A stretch of DNA of 59,097 nucleotides from Candidatus Zhuqueibacterota bacterium. GTDB taxonomy: Bacteria; Zhuqueibacterota; Zhuqueibacteria; Residuimicrobiales; Residuimicrobiaceae. The notes below the pieces were generated by a model that saw only the letters and a list, made by a program, of their open reading frames with translations, ran no database searches and was not told the origin of the DNA. The position numbers were made by a program, and so were the translations under genes. Position 1 is the stretch's first letter, and each line of letters starts with the position of its first letter. The stretch covers positions 1 to 59,097 of the forward strand of contig CAUJEL010000099.1 in the NCBI GenBank assembly GCA_963169875.1, given 5' to 3'. Positions 16,559-26,022 of the stretch are shown here, piece by piece.

Positions 16559-19015
16559 TCATTTCACAACCAGACTCACCAGTTTTTTCTTGATGACGAA
16601 TGATTTAATCAGCGTCTTGCCTTCAAGATACCCCTTGATCTTGTCATCCTGAACAGCCATTTCTATCCCAGCGGCATCTTCAGCATCAACCGGCGCATCG
16701 ATCTGTCCGCGGATCTTGCCGTTGATCTGCACGCCCAGACTCACCGTGTCCTGCACCAGCATGGATTCATCGTGCACGGGCCACGCCTGGTCAAAGATGC
16801 TGTACGGCCGTCCCAACTGCTGCCAGAGTTCTTCCGCAAAATGCGGCGCAAAGGGTGCCAGCATCAGTACCAAATTGGGAATAACCTGGGTCAGCAATCG
16901 CTTGTCCTGGTGCTCAGGCGCCTTGTCCTGCACATAAAGTGATACTTGATTGACCAGCTCCATGATACGGCTTATCGAGGTATTGAAATGAAACCGTTCC
17001 AGATCATGGGTGCCGTGCTTGATGGCATAATGCATCTGCTGCAGGACTTTGAGAAAATCTGCATCCTCAGCGCCCTGGGCCGGTGTTTCCAAGGCTTGCA
17101 GGACAATGCGCCAGACGCGTTTGATAAAGCGGTGAATACCGACGATGCCTTCGTCATTCCAGTCACCGCCTTCTTCATAGGCACCCATAAACATCATATA
17201 CATTCGAAAGGTATCAGCGCCATATTGCTCGACAAATCGATCCGGATTCACCACATTGCCGCGCGATTTGCTCATCTTGGCGCCTTTGCTGGTGATGATG
17301 CCCTGATGCACAAGACGCTGAAACGGTTCGTCAAAGTTGATCAAGCCGAAATCATACAAGGCTTTGGCGAAAAATCGCGCATACAGCAGGTGCATGACTG
17401 CATGCTCAGCGCCGCCGACATACTGGTCCACCGGAAGCCAGTGATTGCTTACGTTGCTGTCAAAAGGCTTGTCATTCAGTTCAGGGGTTAAAAAGCGCAA
17501 ATAATACCAGGATGAACAGACAAAAGTATCCATGGTGTCTATCTCGCGGCGTCCCATTTTGCCGCATTTGGGACAGGGCGCGTTCACAAACGTCGGTGAC
17601 GTGGCTAAAGGCGACTCCCCTTTTCCTGAAAAAACAACATCTTCAGGCAATTTTACCGGTAACTGATCTTCAGGAACAGCCATTTCACCGCAGTCATCGC
17701 AGTAGATGATCGGTATGGGAGCGCCCCAATAACGCTGTCTTGAGATGAGCCAATCCCGCAATTTGTAATTGATCTTGCGATCCCCCCAACCGTTATCTTT
17801 CAAATAGTCGATGACACGGTCGATGCCTGCTGCAGAATCAGTGCCATCGAAGGGCCCGGAATTGATCATGATTCCACGGTCGATATAGGCGTATGTGAGT
17901 GGCATCTCAGCCGCTTTCCCGGATGGTGAGATAACTTCGCGGATCTCAAGCCCGTATTTTTGCGCAAAGGCAAAATCGCGTTCGTCGTGGGCGGGGACGG
18001 CCATCACCGCGCCCGTTCCGTACGTCACCAGGACATAATCCGCGATCCAGATCTGCACTTTTTGGCCGTTTACCGGATTGATGCAATAACTGCCGGTGAA
18101 AACGCCCGTTTTCTCTTTCTCCGTGGACATGCGCTCGATTTCACGCTGTTTTCGCGCCTGGACAATATAGTCTTTTACCTCTTTGGCCTGTTGCGCAGTG
18201 GTCAATTGCTCCACCAGAGGATGCTCTGGTGCAAGAACCATGTAGGTCACCCCCCATAAGGTATCCGGACGGGTGGTAAAAACATGAATGGTTTCGTCTT
18301 TATCAGAAATTTTGAATTGAATGGTCGCGCCGGTACTTTTTCCGATCCAGTTCTTTTGCATCGCGATGGTTTTTTCCGGCCATTGAATGCGATTGTGGCC
18401 CTCGAGAAGCCTTTCGGCATAGGCTGTGGTCTTGAAAAACCACTGTTCCAGGTCTTTGGTGAGCACCTCCGCGTCGCAGCGTTCGCAGTGACCATCCACC
18501 ACCTGTTCATTGGCGAGCACGGTTTGGCAGGTCGGGCACCAGTTGGCGGCCGCTTTTTTACGATAGGCCAGACCGTTCTTGAACAATTGCAGGAAAAGCC
18601 ACTGCGTCCAGCGATAGTAATCCGGATGACTGGTATTGATCTCATGATCCCAGTCATACATGGCGCCCATGGCCTGCAACTGTTGACGGATATTTTTGAT
18701 ATTTTGCGCTGTGCTCACCGCTGGATGAATGCCCACTTTGATGGCGTAATTCTCAGCAGGCAGACCAAAGGCATCGTAGCCCATCGGTTCGAATAAGTTG
18801 AACCCCTGCATGCGTTTAAAGCGGGCCCAGGTGTCGGTAGGCGCATAATTATACCAGTGGCCAATGTGCAAGCGGTCTCCGGATGGATAGAGAAACATCA
18901 CCAGGCAATAGAGCTTTTTATCGGTTTTACTGAGATCGCACTTGTAGAGGCCCGTTTTTTTCCAGGTCTCCTGCCATTTTTTGTCAATTTCGCTGAATGC
19001 ATATTCGGGTATCAT
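16559..19015 (-). CDS. leuS: Leucyl-tRNA synthetase
   Basis: 818 residues of class Ia bacterial LeuRS. The HIGH motif is H50-I-G-H53. A zinc insert uses C160-x2-C163 and C177-x2-C180. The CP1 editing domain spans about 220-420 with T-T-R-P-D-T near 247. A second Cys pair C-P-K-C is near 482. The KMSKS loop is at 580-584, and the C-terminal half is the helical anticodon-binding region. It charges tRNA-Leu and edits Ile and Nva products. It is 94 bases downstream of tRNA-Pro on the same strand and ends at a strong terminator. Confidence 0.97.
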   Translation of the reverse strand: MIPEYAFSEIDKKWQETWKKTGLYKCDLSKTDKKLYCLVMFLYPSGDRLHIGHWYNYAPTDTWARFKRMQGFNLFEPMGYDAFGLPAENYAIKVGIHPAVSTAQNIKNIRQQLQAMGAMYDWDHEINTSHPDYYRWTQWLFLQLFKNGLAYRKKAAANWCPTCQTVLANEQVVDGHCERCDAEVLTKDLEQWFFKTTAYAERLLEGHNRIQWPEKTIAMQKNWIGKSTGATIQFKISDKDETIHVFTTRPDTLWGVTYMVLAPEHPLVEQLTTAQQAKEVKDYIVQARKQREIERMSTEKEKTGVFTGSYCINPVNGQKVQIWIADYVLVTYGTGAVMAVPAHDERDFAFAQKYGLEIREVISPSGKAAEMPLTYAYIDRGIMINSGPFDGTDSAAGIDRVIDYLKDNGWGDRKINYKLRDWLISRQRYWGAPIPIIYCDDCGEMAVPEDQLPVKLPEDVVFSGKGESPLATSPTFVNAPCPKCGKMGRREIDTMDTFVCSSWYYLRFLTPELNDKPFDSNVSNHWLPVDQYVGGAEHAVMHLLYARFFAKALYDFGLINFDEPFQRLVHQGIITSKGAKMSKSRGNVVNPDRFVEQYGADTFRMYMMFMGAYEEGGDWNDEGIVGIHRFIKRVWRIVLQALETPAQGAEDADFLKVLQQMHYAIKHGTHDLERFHFNTSISRIMELVNQVSLYVQDKAPEHQDKRLLTQVIPNLVLMLAPFAPHFAEELWQQLGRPYSIFDQAWPVHDESMLVQDTVSLGVQINGKIRGQIDAPVDAEDAAGIEMAVQDDKIKGYLEGKTLIKSFVIKKKLVSLVVK

Positions 19016-19108
19016 GGGTCTTGTCCTTCATAACCAATGATTGTACAGTGATTTGCAAATAAGTAGTAACAGAAAAGCCAATCCTTGATGGATTGGCTCA
19101 CAACGTGG

Positions 19109-19184
19109 TCGGGGCGAGTGGATTTGAACCACCGACCTCCTGCTCCCGAAGCAGGCGCGCTAAACCGGACTGCGCTACGCCCCG
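19109..19184 (-). tRNA. tRNA-Pro (anticodon CGG)
   Basis: 76-nt cloverleaf on the minus strand. Acceptor CGGGGCG/CGCCCCG, anticodon stem CCTGC/GCAGG with loop TTCGGGA (anticodon CGG). The discriminator A is followed by an encoded CCA (19108-19106). It lies upstream of leuS on the same strand. Confidence 0.96.
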
Positions 19185-19249
19185 TAATGGATTATATTAT
19201 ACAAATTAATAACGATAAATACAAGAAAAAATTGAGAGTCACACTAAAT

Positions 19250-19954
19250 TTACCAACCGATGCTGCGCAGCAGCAGACTGATAAATTTCAAGGTATCGGT
19301 CAACAGGTGCATGCGACTCGATTGCCCCGCATATATCGTGCGAATGGGTATTTCAGCGATTTTTCCGCCTGTTTTCCCGAGCCGCAGAATGACTTCTGAT
19401 TCAAATTGAAACCCGGTCTCGCGGCACAGGCGCCAGGCGCGGTCCCCCAGACAATAAGCACGATACCCGGACTGTGAATCGTGAACGCGCACACCACTGA
19501 AGAGCGATACCAGCACGGACGTAATACAGTTGCTGAGTTGACGATGCAGCGGCATGCCCTGGTCGCGGCGGTTCTGGCGGTTGCCGATGATCAGCTGCGC
19601 AGACGTCCGCTGGCAGACATCCATAAACGATTGCAGGTGATCCGCCGTATGCTGGCCATCGCCATCCATGGTGATGGCCCAGCGATAACCCCGTTGCCTG
19701 GCTGCACACAAACCAGTAAACAGCGCAGCGCCCTTGCCGCGATTTGTGGCATGACGGATATACTGCACGCCGACGCGCTGCAAAATAGTCTGCGTTTCAT
19801 CGCTGGAACCATCGTCTATCAACAACAGGTCCAATTTTTCTGGGCCTGATTGTATATCCCGCAGCAAAAGCGGCAGATGGCGTTGTTCATTGTAGACGGG
19901 TATGATCACTATAAACGCAGGTCTGTTGATATCGTCTCGGGAATCGCTGGACAA
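19250..19954 (-). CDS. Family 2 glycosyltransferase (dolichyl-phosphate sugar synthase-like)
   Basis: 234 residues with the GT-A fold of family 2. I-V-I-I-P-V-Y-N-E-Q near 17, L-L-L-I-D-D-G-S-S-D-E-T near 41, N-R-G-K-G-A-A-L near 70 and the metal-binding M-D-G-D-G-Q-H near 97 are all visible. The C-terminus is short with no multi-pass membrane domain, so it resembles soluble or peripheral polyprenyl-phosphate mannosyl/glucosyltransferases. The donor and acceptor cannot be told. It is the last gene of a six-gene minus-strand run and starts 14 bases after the PfkB-family gene. Confidence 0.9.
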   Translation of the reverse strand: MSSDSRDDINRPAFIVIIPVYNEQRHLPLLLRDIQSGPEKLDLLLIDDGSSDETQTILQRVGVQYIRHATNRGKGAALFTGLCAARQRGYRWAITMDGDGQHTADHLQSFMDVCQRTSAQLIIGNRQNRRDQGMPLHRQLSNCITSVLVSLFSGVRVHDSQSGYRAYCLGDRAWRLCRETGFQFESEVILRLGKTGGKIAEIPIRTIYAGQSSRMHLLTDTLKFISLLLRSIGW

Positions 19955-19968
19955 TGTATGTGCCCTCT

Positions 19969-20901
19969 TCAGAGGTAAGCATCGAGAAAAGAAATCTCTT
20001 CACCTCTTTCTGCGAGGAAAGAGCGAATCTGAGGAATCCCGGGGATACCGGTTTTGCCGCCCATGCTGCTGCATTTTATCGCGGCACAAGCACTGGCAAA
20101 ACGGGCCAGGTCTGGTGTCGAAAAGTGGTGCAAAAAACCGTAGAGTGCGGCACCGTGAAACACATCTCCTGCACCCGTCGAATCCATGGTCGTGACCGGA
20201 AAAGCTGGTTGATAGACATGTGCATCCTTACCAACCAGATAACAACCCATCTTACCGAAAGTTATTCCTGCTAACTTGAGATTATACTTTAGTAATATTT
20301 CGCAATAATCACCGGCTTGTTCGATCGAGGTTAATGCAGGAAAATAATCCTGGCTGACGATGAGCAAATCGGTGAGATGCAAGAGTTCTTCTGCTACCGG
20401 CCGGGCGCTGCCGATATCCAGCGAAACGAGTGCGCCCATCTCTTTGGCCCGGCGGGCGGCGAGCAGGGCTGCTGCGTTCTCATGTCCGTCGAGATGTAGA
20501 GCGGTGGCTAAAGGCCATGATGGGTATAGACCCTCGATATCCGCCTCCGTAAGATCATGATCCGGGGTTCGATGCAGAAAAACCGTGCGTCCGCCCTCTT
20601 TTTGATCGCAGAGGATAATGGCGAGAGGTGTCTCGACCGCGGCTCTGGTGAGCCAGGAGGTGGATATATGGTATAATTCCAGTTCACGAATCAGTGTTTC
20701 TGCCGTCTCATCCTGTCCAAGCTTGCTGATCAAGGCACAGGACATGCCGAGCCTGGTCATCGTCGCCAACGCGGTCGGAACCGGCCCTCCGCCCTGCCGT
20801 TGCAAAGTTGTAACGCGATTTTTGCTGTTTGCAGCGGGGTAATGGTCAATTTTGCAGAGCAAATCCAGCGAAATGATGCCCAATCCGATGCAATCGAACA
20901 T
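19969..20901 (-). CDS. PfkB-family carbohydrate kinase
   Basis: 310 residues of the ribokinase fold. Typical segments are the N-terminal G-L-G-I-I-S-L-D, the Q-R-Q-G-G-G-P-V-P-T-A-L substrate loop near 38 and the ATP/anion-hole motif D-S-T-G-A-G-D-V-F-H-G-A near 237. The Asp of G-A-G-D is the expected catalytic base. It phosphorylates a sugar or nucleoside in the cytoplasm; the substrate cannot be read from sequence. The start lies only three bases after the preceding gene, so the two are translationally linked. The glycosyltransferase next door hints at a sugar-activation role, which is inference. Confidence 0.9.
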   Translation of the reverse strand: MFDCIGLGIISLDLLCKIDHYPAANSKNRVTTLQRQGGGPVPTALATMTRLGMSCALISKLGQDETAETLIRELELYHISTSWLTRAAVETPLAIILCDQKEGGRTVFLHRTPDHDLTEADIEGLYPSWPLATALHLDGHENAAALLAARRAKEMGALVSLDIGSARPVAEELLHLTDLLIVSQDYFPALTSIEQAGDYCEILLKYNLKLAGITFGKMGCYLVGKDAHVYQPAFPVTTMDSTGAGDVFHGAALYGFLHHFSTPDLARFASACAAIKCSSMGGKTGIPGIPQIRSFLAERGEEISFLDAYL

Positions 20902-20904
20902 ACG

Positions 20905-22608
20905 TCATACCGCTTTTATGCGATAGCTATATGTATTCGGATCATTATTAAAGATCCAAGCCACAGCCTCGCCAATTTCGATGTCAGTGGAGAGATACGT
21001 TTCCCTGCCGAAGGCTGCGGAACCCTTATTCCGGAAAATCTGACTGGAATCCTGCATGGCTGCAAATCTTTTTTGCCACAAGGCCATGTTTTCGACGCGC
21101 AGGTCCACCCAGCCTTTTTTCGCCCAAAGATTGATGGTATCCGGCGTGGATGGTAATTCGACGGACCCGCGGTATTCTGGGATGTTTATTTTGGGCCCAC
21201 GCAGCAGGGTTTTTCCATCGGGCAGCAGGATTGGAACGCCGATGGAGACAATGGTATGGCGAATGGGATTGTGCAAAATAAGATATTCCAGATTTTCGCT
21301 GATTTCCTTGGCATCCTGTGACGTCACGTTCTCCAGAGAACGATATTTCACCTTCAGCAAATAGGCTTCATAAAGCAGTTTTGAAAATTCAGGAGGTCCG
21401 ATCTGTCCGAGCGCAACACTGGGCTTGTGGCTTTTGGCTTCCAAAAGTCGCATCTCCTCTATCACGGGGGCGCGCAGAATGCCGGCGCGGTAGCTGGGGT
21501 CCATGACGGAAGCATCGATGGCAGCGATGACGTCTTTTCCGGTGTTCATGCCCTTTATTTCCGAAACCACGATATGTGCAACTTCTTCGGGGGTCAAGAA
21601 CTCAATCTGATACATGGAAGTAATGGCTTCGAATTCGCCGAGCGTATAAAAGCCGGTTTCGCCCATATCAACACCCACCATATCGAGCTGTCCACGCCGG
21701 GCATATCCCACATCAGGATGCAGTGACAAGCTCGTGCCCAGCTGTACTTTTTTGGCATGGAAAAGATCGATGGTACTCCCGCCATAAAATACCGATCTTT
21801 TTTCGATTTTGCGATAGCCGATGACCGCGGCGGGTTTGATCTCTTTGACAATGGGTGCATTAGCGGTCCGAGCCAGGCGGAATAAGAGTCCGGTATGTGC
21901 GAATGCTATTGCTGTTTTGTTCATCAGATCGGGGCTGGGTTTATCCTCACTGTGGGTATATGGCATATTTAATCCCATGCCACCGGCGCCGGTGGTGCCA
22001 ATTTTTATATAAAGGCGTGTCCCTGCCAGGACCATGGCATCATGCAGCAGTTGAACGTGACGTATCAACTGGGGCATGGATTGACTCACAATGAGTGTTT
22101 CGATTTTTTCAACGAGCTCGACCGGAATAGACACAGTCCCTTTGACGGTTTTTTTCTTGCGTTGATTACGCAGCTCAGTGGCAATTTCGATGGAATTCAC
22201 AAAGAGGTCTTGATAGCTCAAGGCTCTCGTCGAGTTGGTGGCATCGACAATGATGTCCGGCTTGAGTTTCACGATCAACTCTGTCAGGAAATTTTGTGGT
22301 GCAGCCTTGGCGGGTTCATTAAAAATATCGCTGAAGAGCTGGTCATAGAGTTTGGGATTTTTCAAAATCTCTGTTTTGGTCTTATCCCGCCATTTAGTCC
22401 GCATGAAAATGTTACCCCAGGCCGCATCAAATGTGACTTTGGGGAATTCCTTGCGCAAATTCTGCAAGGATTCACGGATCCAGCTTTGCCTCAAAGCGAC
22501 AATCACAATCAATCGCGGCTGTAACTCGCGGGCAATGTGGCGGACGATCTGATATCCGGTCAACCCCCCGCCCCCCAGTACCATTACTTTATTGGCAATT
22601 TGCCTCAT
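20905..22608 (-). CDS. Uncharacterised Rossmann-fold NAD(P)-binding protein
   Basis: 567 residues. The N-terminus is a clear dinucleotide-binding unit, V-M-V-L-G-G-G-G-L-T-G-Y-Q-I, followed by a beta-alpha-beta unit ending I-V-D-A-T-N-S-T near 125. The rest (about 170-560) matches no family I know. It contains G-T-T-G-A-G-G-M-G-L-N-M-P-Y near 210, which could be a second glycine-rich loop, and P-D-V-G-Y-A-R-R-G-Q near 300. The bulk suggests an oxidoreductase or epimerase-like enzyme. It lies between ispG and the PfkB kinase with gaps of 60 and 3 bases. Function unknown. Confidence 0.8.
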   Translation of the reverse strand: MRQIANKVMVLGGGGLTGYQIVRHIARELQPRLIVIVALRQSWIRESLQNLRKEFPKVTFDAAWGNIFMRTKWRDKTKTEILKNPKLYDQLFSDIFNEPAKAAPQNFLTELIVKLKPDIIVDATNSTRALSYQDLFVNSIEIATELRNQRKKKTVKGTVSIPVELVEKIETLIVSQSMPQLIRHVQLLHDAMVLAGTRLYIKIGTTGAGGMGLNMPYTHSEDKPSPDLMNKTAIAFAHTGLLFRLARTANAPIVKEIKPAAVIGYRKIEKRSVFYGGSTIDLFHAKKVQLGTSLSLHPDVGYARRGQLDMVGVDMGETGFYTLGEFEAITSMYQIEFLTPEEVAHIVVSEIKGMNTGKDVIAAIDASVMDPSYRAGILRAPVIEEMRLLEAKSHKPSVALGQIGPPEFSKLLYEAYLLKVKYRSLENVTSQDAKEISENLEYLILHNPIRHTIVSIGVPILLPDGKTLLRGPKINIPEYRGSVELPSTPDTINLWAKKGWVDLRVENMALWQKRFAAMQDSSQIFRNKGSAAFGRETYLSTDIEIGEAVAWIFNNDPNTYSYRIKAV

Positions 22609-22668
22609 GGCGCCACCTCAGCCTTTAATGCAAACATAAAAATGGAGCGATCAACATGGTCTGTATGG

Positions 22669-23745
22669 TCATTTTTCCGGCCAATTGGCTACTTCTTCGA
22701 TGATGGTTTTGACAATCTCTTTCTCTGGCACCTTGCGAATGATTTTGCCTTTCTTGAAAAATACGGCACTCCCTTTTCCGCAGGCAACCCCCAGGTCCGC
22801 CTCACGCGCCTCGCCCGGCCCATTGACAACGCATCCCATAATAGCGACAGTGAGCGGTTTTTCAATGCCAGAGAGTTCCTCCTCCACCTGTTCAGCAATC
22901 GCGACAAGATCGACTTCTGTCCGGCCGCAGGTCGGGCAGGAGATCAGGGTTATGCCGCGTTGCATCAGGTTGAGACTTTTCAGAATGTAGCGCGCAGCGA
23001 TGATCTCTTCGACCGGATCGCTGGTGAGCGAGACGCGCAGCGTATCGCCGATGCCCGCTCGCAACAGGATGCCAAGCGCTACGGCTGATTTAATGGCGCC
23101 GGATTTTGCCGTCCCTGCCTCGGTGACGCCAACATGCAGCGGCAAGTCCGTTTGCCCGGCGATGGACTCGTAGGCTTCAATGGTTCGCAGCACATCGGAT
23201 GATTTCAGGGAAATGACGATATCTTCTGCGCCAAATTCCCGGCAGAGTTCGACGTTGCGAAGTGCACTGCGAACCAGGGCGCGAACGCTGGGGCCTCCCT
23301 CTTCTTCCAGAATCTCTTTTTCGACAGATCCGGAATTGACTCCCACACGGATGGGCACACGATGGGCGACGGCTTTCTTTACCACTTGCTCCACCTTGTC
23401 GCGCGTGCCGATATTGCCCGGATTGATGCGAATTTTATCCGCACCAGCATCCAGAGCCCCGAGAGCCAATCGGTAATCAAAATGGATATCAGCCACCAGA
23501 GGGACGGCTGACCGCTTTTTGATCTCTGCAAAAGCAGGCACCGCACTGGAGTTTGGAATGGCCAGCCGAACCAGATCACAGCCGGCTTTGACCAGCCGCT
23601 CGATTTGAGTGACCGAGGCTTCCACGTCCTGTGTGCGCGTATTGGTCATGGACTGAATAATAATGGGAGCATCTCCCCCCATGGCGAGAGCGCCGATTTT
23701 TATCTGTCTGGATTTTCTTCTGGGATGCATGTGCGTTTCTTCCAT
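22669..23745 (-). CDS. ispG: 4-hydroxy-3-methylbut-2-enyl diphosphate synthase (IspG/GcpE)
   Basis: 358 residues, the short bacterial form without the plant-type insert. It opens S-R-Q-I-K-I-G with I-I-I-Q-S-M-T-N-T. The TIM-barrel part includes V-A-D-I-H-F-D-Y-R near 86 and R-I-N-P-G-N-I-G near 105. The cluster-binding C-P-T-C-G-R is near 270 and G-C-V-V-N-G-P-G-E-A near 310. With its iron-sulfur cluster it performs the penultimate step of the MEP isoprenoid pathway. An inner ATG at 23730 with GGAAGAA in front is a possible start. kbl ends one base upstream, so the two are coupled. Confidence 0.95.
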   Translation of the reverse strand: MEETHMHPRRKSRQIKIGALAMGGDAPIIIQSMTNTRTQDVEASVTQIERLVKAGCDLVRLAIPNSSAVPAFAEIKKRSAVPLVADIHFDYRLALGALDAGADKIRINPGNIGTRDKVEQVVKKAVAHRVPIRVGVNSGSVEKEILEEEGGPSVRALVRSALRNVELCREFGAEDIVISLKSSDVLRTIEAYESIAGQTDLPLHVGVTEAGTAKSGAIKSAVALGILLRAGIGDTLRVSLTSDPVEEIIAARYILKSLNLMQRGITLISCPTCGRTEVDLVAIAEQVEEELSGIEKPLTVAIMGCVVNGPGEAREADLGVACGKGSAVFFKKGKIIRKVPEKEIVKTIIEEVANWPEK

Positions 23746-23746
23746 T

Positions 23747-24940
23747 CTAGGACTTGATTACGCCCAGGGAGCGCCCTGTCTTGGCAAAAGCCGCAATGGC
23801 CTGATCCAGATGTTCCTGCTCATGTGCAGCGGATATCTGAACCCGGATGCGCGCCATGCCTTTGGGCACCACCGGAAAACTGAAGCCAATGACATAGATG
23901 CCTTCCTGCAGCAAAGCCTCTGCCATGGAATGGGCGAGCCGTTCATCGTAGAGCATAATGGGAACAATGGGATGAACGCCGGGGCGGATGTCGAATCCGG
24001 CATTTGTCATCTCCCGGCGAAAATAGAGCGTATTTTTTTCCAGCTTGTCGCGCAGCTGTGTGGTTTCACTCAGCATTTCCAGCACAGCAAGCGTGGTGCC
24101 GGCCACGACCGGCGCCAGCGTATTTGAGAACAGATAAGGTCTGCTCTTCTGCCTTAAAAAGTCGATCATTTCCTGATGTCCGGAAACGCAACCGCCCATG
24201 GCGCCGCCAAGCGCCTTGCCGAAGGTCGTGGTGATCAGATCAATTTTTCCCATGACGCCGCAATGCTCAATGGTTCCACGCCCGCTTGCCCCCATAAACC
24301 CGGTGGCATGGCTGTCATCCACCAGCACAAGCGCATGGTATTTCTCAGCCAGCACGCATATGTCCTGCAGATTGGCGATGTCGCCGTCCATTGAAAAAAC
24401 ACCATCGCTGACAATGAGCCGGAAAGCTGCATTTTGAGATTCTTTTAATTTCACCTCGAGGTCGTTCATGTCAGCATGTTGATAGATCAATCGCTGCGCC
24501 TTGGCCAGACGGATGCCGTCTATCAGGGAGGCATGATTCAGCGCATCGGTGATGATGGTGCATTCCGCGTTCATGAATGGTTCGAACACGCCACCATTGG
24601 CATCAAAACAGGCTGCATAGAGAATGGTGTCATCTGTGCCCAGGAATTGGGATATTTTTTTCTCCAGTTCTTTGTGTATCTCTTGCGTTCCGCAGATAAA
24701 GCGCACCGAAGACATGCCGTATCCCCAGCGATCCAGGGCAGCATGGGCTGCAGCCAGTACGCGCGGATGATTGGCCAGGCCGAGATAATTGTTGGCGCAA
24801 AAATTGAGCACTTTTTCCTTGCCACGAACTTGAATTTGCGCGCCTTGTGGTGTGGAGATGATGCGCTCCGATTTGAAGAGACCTGCAGCTTCGATCTCCT
24901 GCAACTGCTTGATCAACTCTGATTTCATTTTTCCGTACAT
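23747..24940 (-). CDS. kbl: 2-amino-3-ketobutyrate CoA ligase (glycine C-acetyltransferase)
   Basis: 397 residues, matching the usual Kbl length when the ATG at 24940 is used; GGAG lies six bases before it. The frame is open further upstream into tdh, but that extension has no family match. It is a fold-type I PLP enzyme: F-C-A-N-N-Y-L-G near 45, D-D-S-H-A-T-G-F near 205 and T-T-F-G-K-A-L-G-G with the PLP lysine near 240. With Tdh it converts threonine to glycine and acetyl-CoA. It starts 13 bases after tdh. Confidence 0.95.
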   Translation of the reverse strand: MYGKMKSELIKQLQEIEAAGLFKSERIISTPQGAQIQVRGKEKVLNFCANNYLGLANHPRVLAAAHAALDRWGYGMSSVRFICGTQEIHKELEKKISQFLGTDDTILYAACFDANGGVFEPFMNAECTIITDALNHASLIDGIRLAKAQRLIYQHADMNDLEVKLKESQNAAFRLIVSDGVFSMDGDIANLQDICVLAEKYHALVLVDDSHATGFMGASGRGTIEHCGVMGKIDLITTTFGKALGGAMGGCVSGHQEMIDFLRQKSRPYLFSNTLAPVVAGTTLAVLEMLSETTQLRDKLEKNTLYFRREMTNAGFDIRPGVHPIVPIMLYDERLAHSMAEALLQEGIYVIGFSFPVVPKGMARIRVQISAAHEQEHLDQAIAAFAKTGRSLGVIKS

Positions 24941-24953
24941 GGACGCTCCAAGT

Positions 24954-25982
24954 TTATTCCATTTCAAGCACGACTTTACCGCAATTCCCCGAGGCCATAG
25001 CTTGGAAACCCTGCTCAAAATCTGCGAACTTTAGCCGATGGGTCAATACCGGAGCGATATCCAATCCGCTCTGCAGCATGGTTTGCATTTTGTACCAGGT
25101 CTCAAATATTTCGCGGCCGTAGATCCCTTTCAGATGCAATCCTTTGAAAATGACCTGATCCCAATTAATCTGGGTGGAATTGGGCAGGATGCCCAGCAAT
25201 GCAATTCGGCCACCATGATACATTTGTTCAAGCATCTCTTCAAAAGCCTGGGCATTGCCGGACATTTCCAATCCGATATCAAAGCCCACCATACCCAACT
25301 GCCGCGCGGCCTCTTTGATGGATATTTTAGAGACGTTGACCGCCAGCGTCGCGCCCATTTTGCGCGCCAGGTCGAGGCGGTATTCATTAACGTCGGTCAC
25401 CACGACGTGCCGTGCACCGACATGTTTGCAGATGGCCACAGCCATGCAACCAATGGGGCCAGCGCCGGTTATGAGCACATCTTCACCCACCAGATCAAAG
25501 GAGAGCGCGGAATGGGCGGCATTGCCATAGGGATCAAAAAAAGCGGCTATTTCCGAGGGAATGGAATCGGCAACATGCCAGGCATTGGACGCCGGAAGAG
25601 ACAGATATTCAGCAAAGCAGCCATTACGATGAACGCCCACGCCTATTGTATTGGTGCACAAATGACGCCGGCCGGCGCGGCAGCTGCGGCAGACACCGCA
25701 GACCAGATGTCCTTCGCCGGATACGCGTTCGCCTATTTCATAACCGCTCACATTCTGGCCTTTTGCCACGATGGTTCCAACAAATTCGTGTCCAATGACC
25801 AGGGGTGGTTTGATGGTACGCTGGGACCATTCATCCCATTTATAGATATGCAAGTCGGTTCCACAAATGGCGGTGTGCGTCACCTTGATCAACAGGTCAT
25901 TGTTTCCATATTCCGGCACAGGCACTTCTTCGAGCCACAAGCCTTTTTCAGGATTTTTTTTGACCAGCGCTTTCATTTTCAT
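24954..25982 (-). CDS. tdh: L-threonine 3-dehydrogenase
   Basis: 342 residues, a zinc-dependent medium-chain dehydrogenase of the Tdh family. Catalytic zinc residues are in I-C-G-T-D-L-H near 39 and G-H-E near 64. The structural zinc cluster is C-G-V-C-R-S-C with a later C in R-R-H-L-C near 95-109. The NAD loop G-A-G-P-I-G-C-M-A is near 170. It oxidises threonine to 2-amino-3-ketobutyrate, which the next gene (kbl) cleaves. It is the first gene of a six-gene minus-strand run continuing through ispG. Confidence 0.95.
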   Translation of the reverse strand: MKMKALVKKNPEKGLWLEEVPVPEYGNNDLLIKVTHTAICGTDLHIYKWDEWSQRTIKPPLVIGHEFVGTIVAKGQNVSGYEIGERVSGEGHLVCGVCRSCRAGRRHLCTNTIGVGVHRNGCFAEYLSLPASNAWHVADSIPSEIAAFFDPYGNAAHSALSFDLVGEDVLITGAGPIGCMAVAICKHVGARHVVVTDVNEYRLDLARKMGATLAVNVSKISIKEAARQLGMVGFDIGLEMSGNAQAFEEMLEQMYHGGRIALLGILPNSTQINWDQVIFKGLHLKGIYGREIFETWYKMQTMLQSGLDIAPVLTHRLKFADFEQGFQAMASGNCGKVVLEME

Positions 25983-26022
25983 AACGTGTCCTCAACGAAA
26001 AAGTCAGTATGCTTATTTTTGC

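Noticed and set aside
24941-25018. Longer N-terminus for kbl
   Set aside because: It would overlap the end of tdh. ATG 24940 has GGAG at proper spacing and gives the normal Kbl length.
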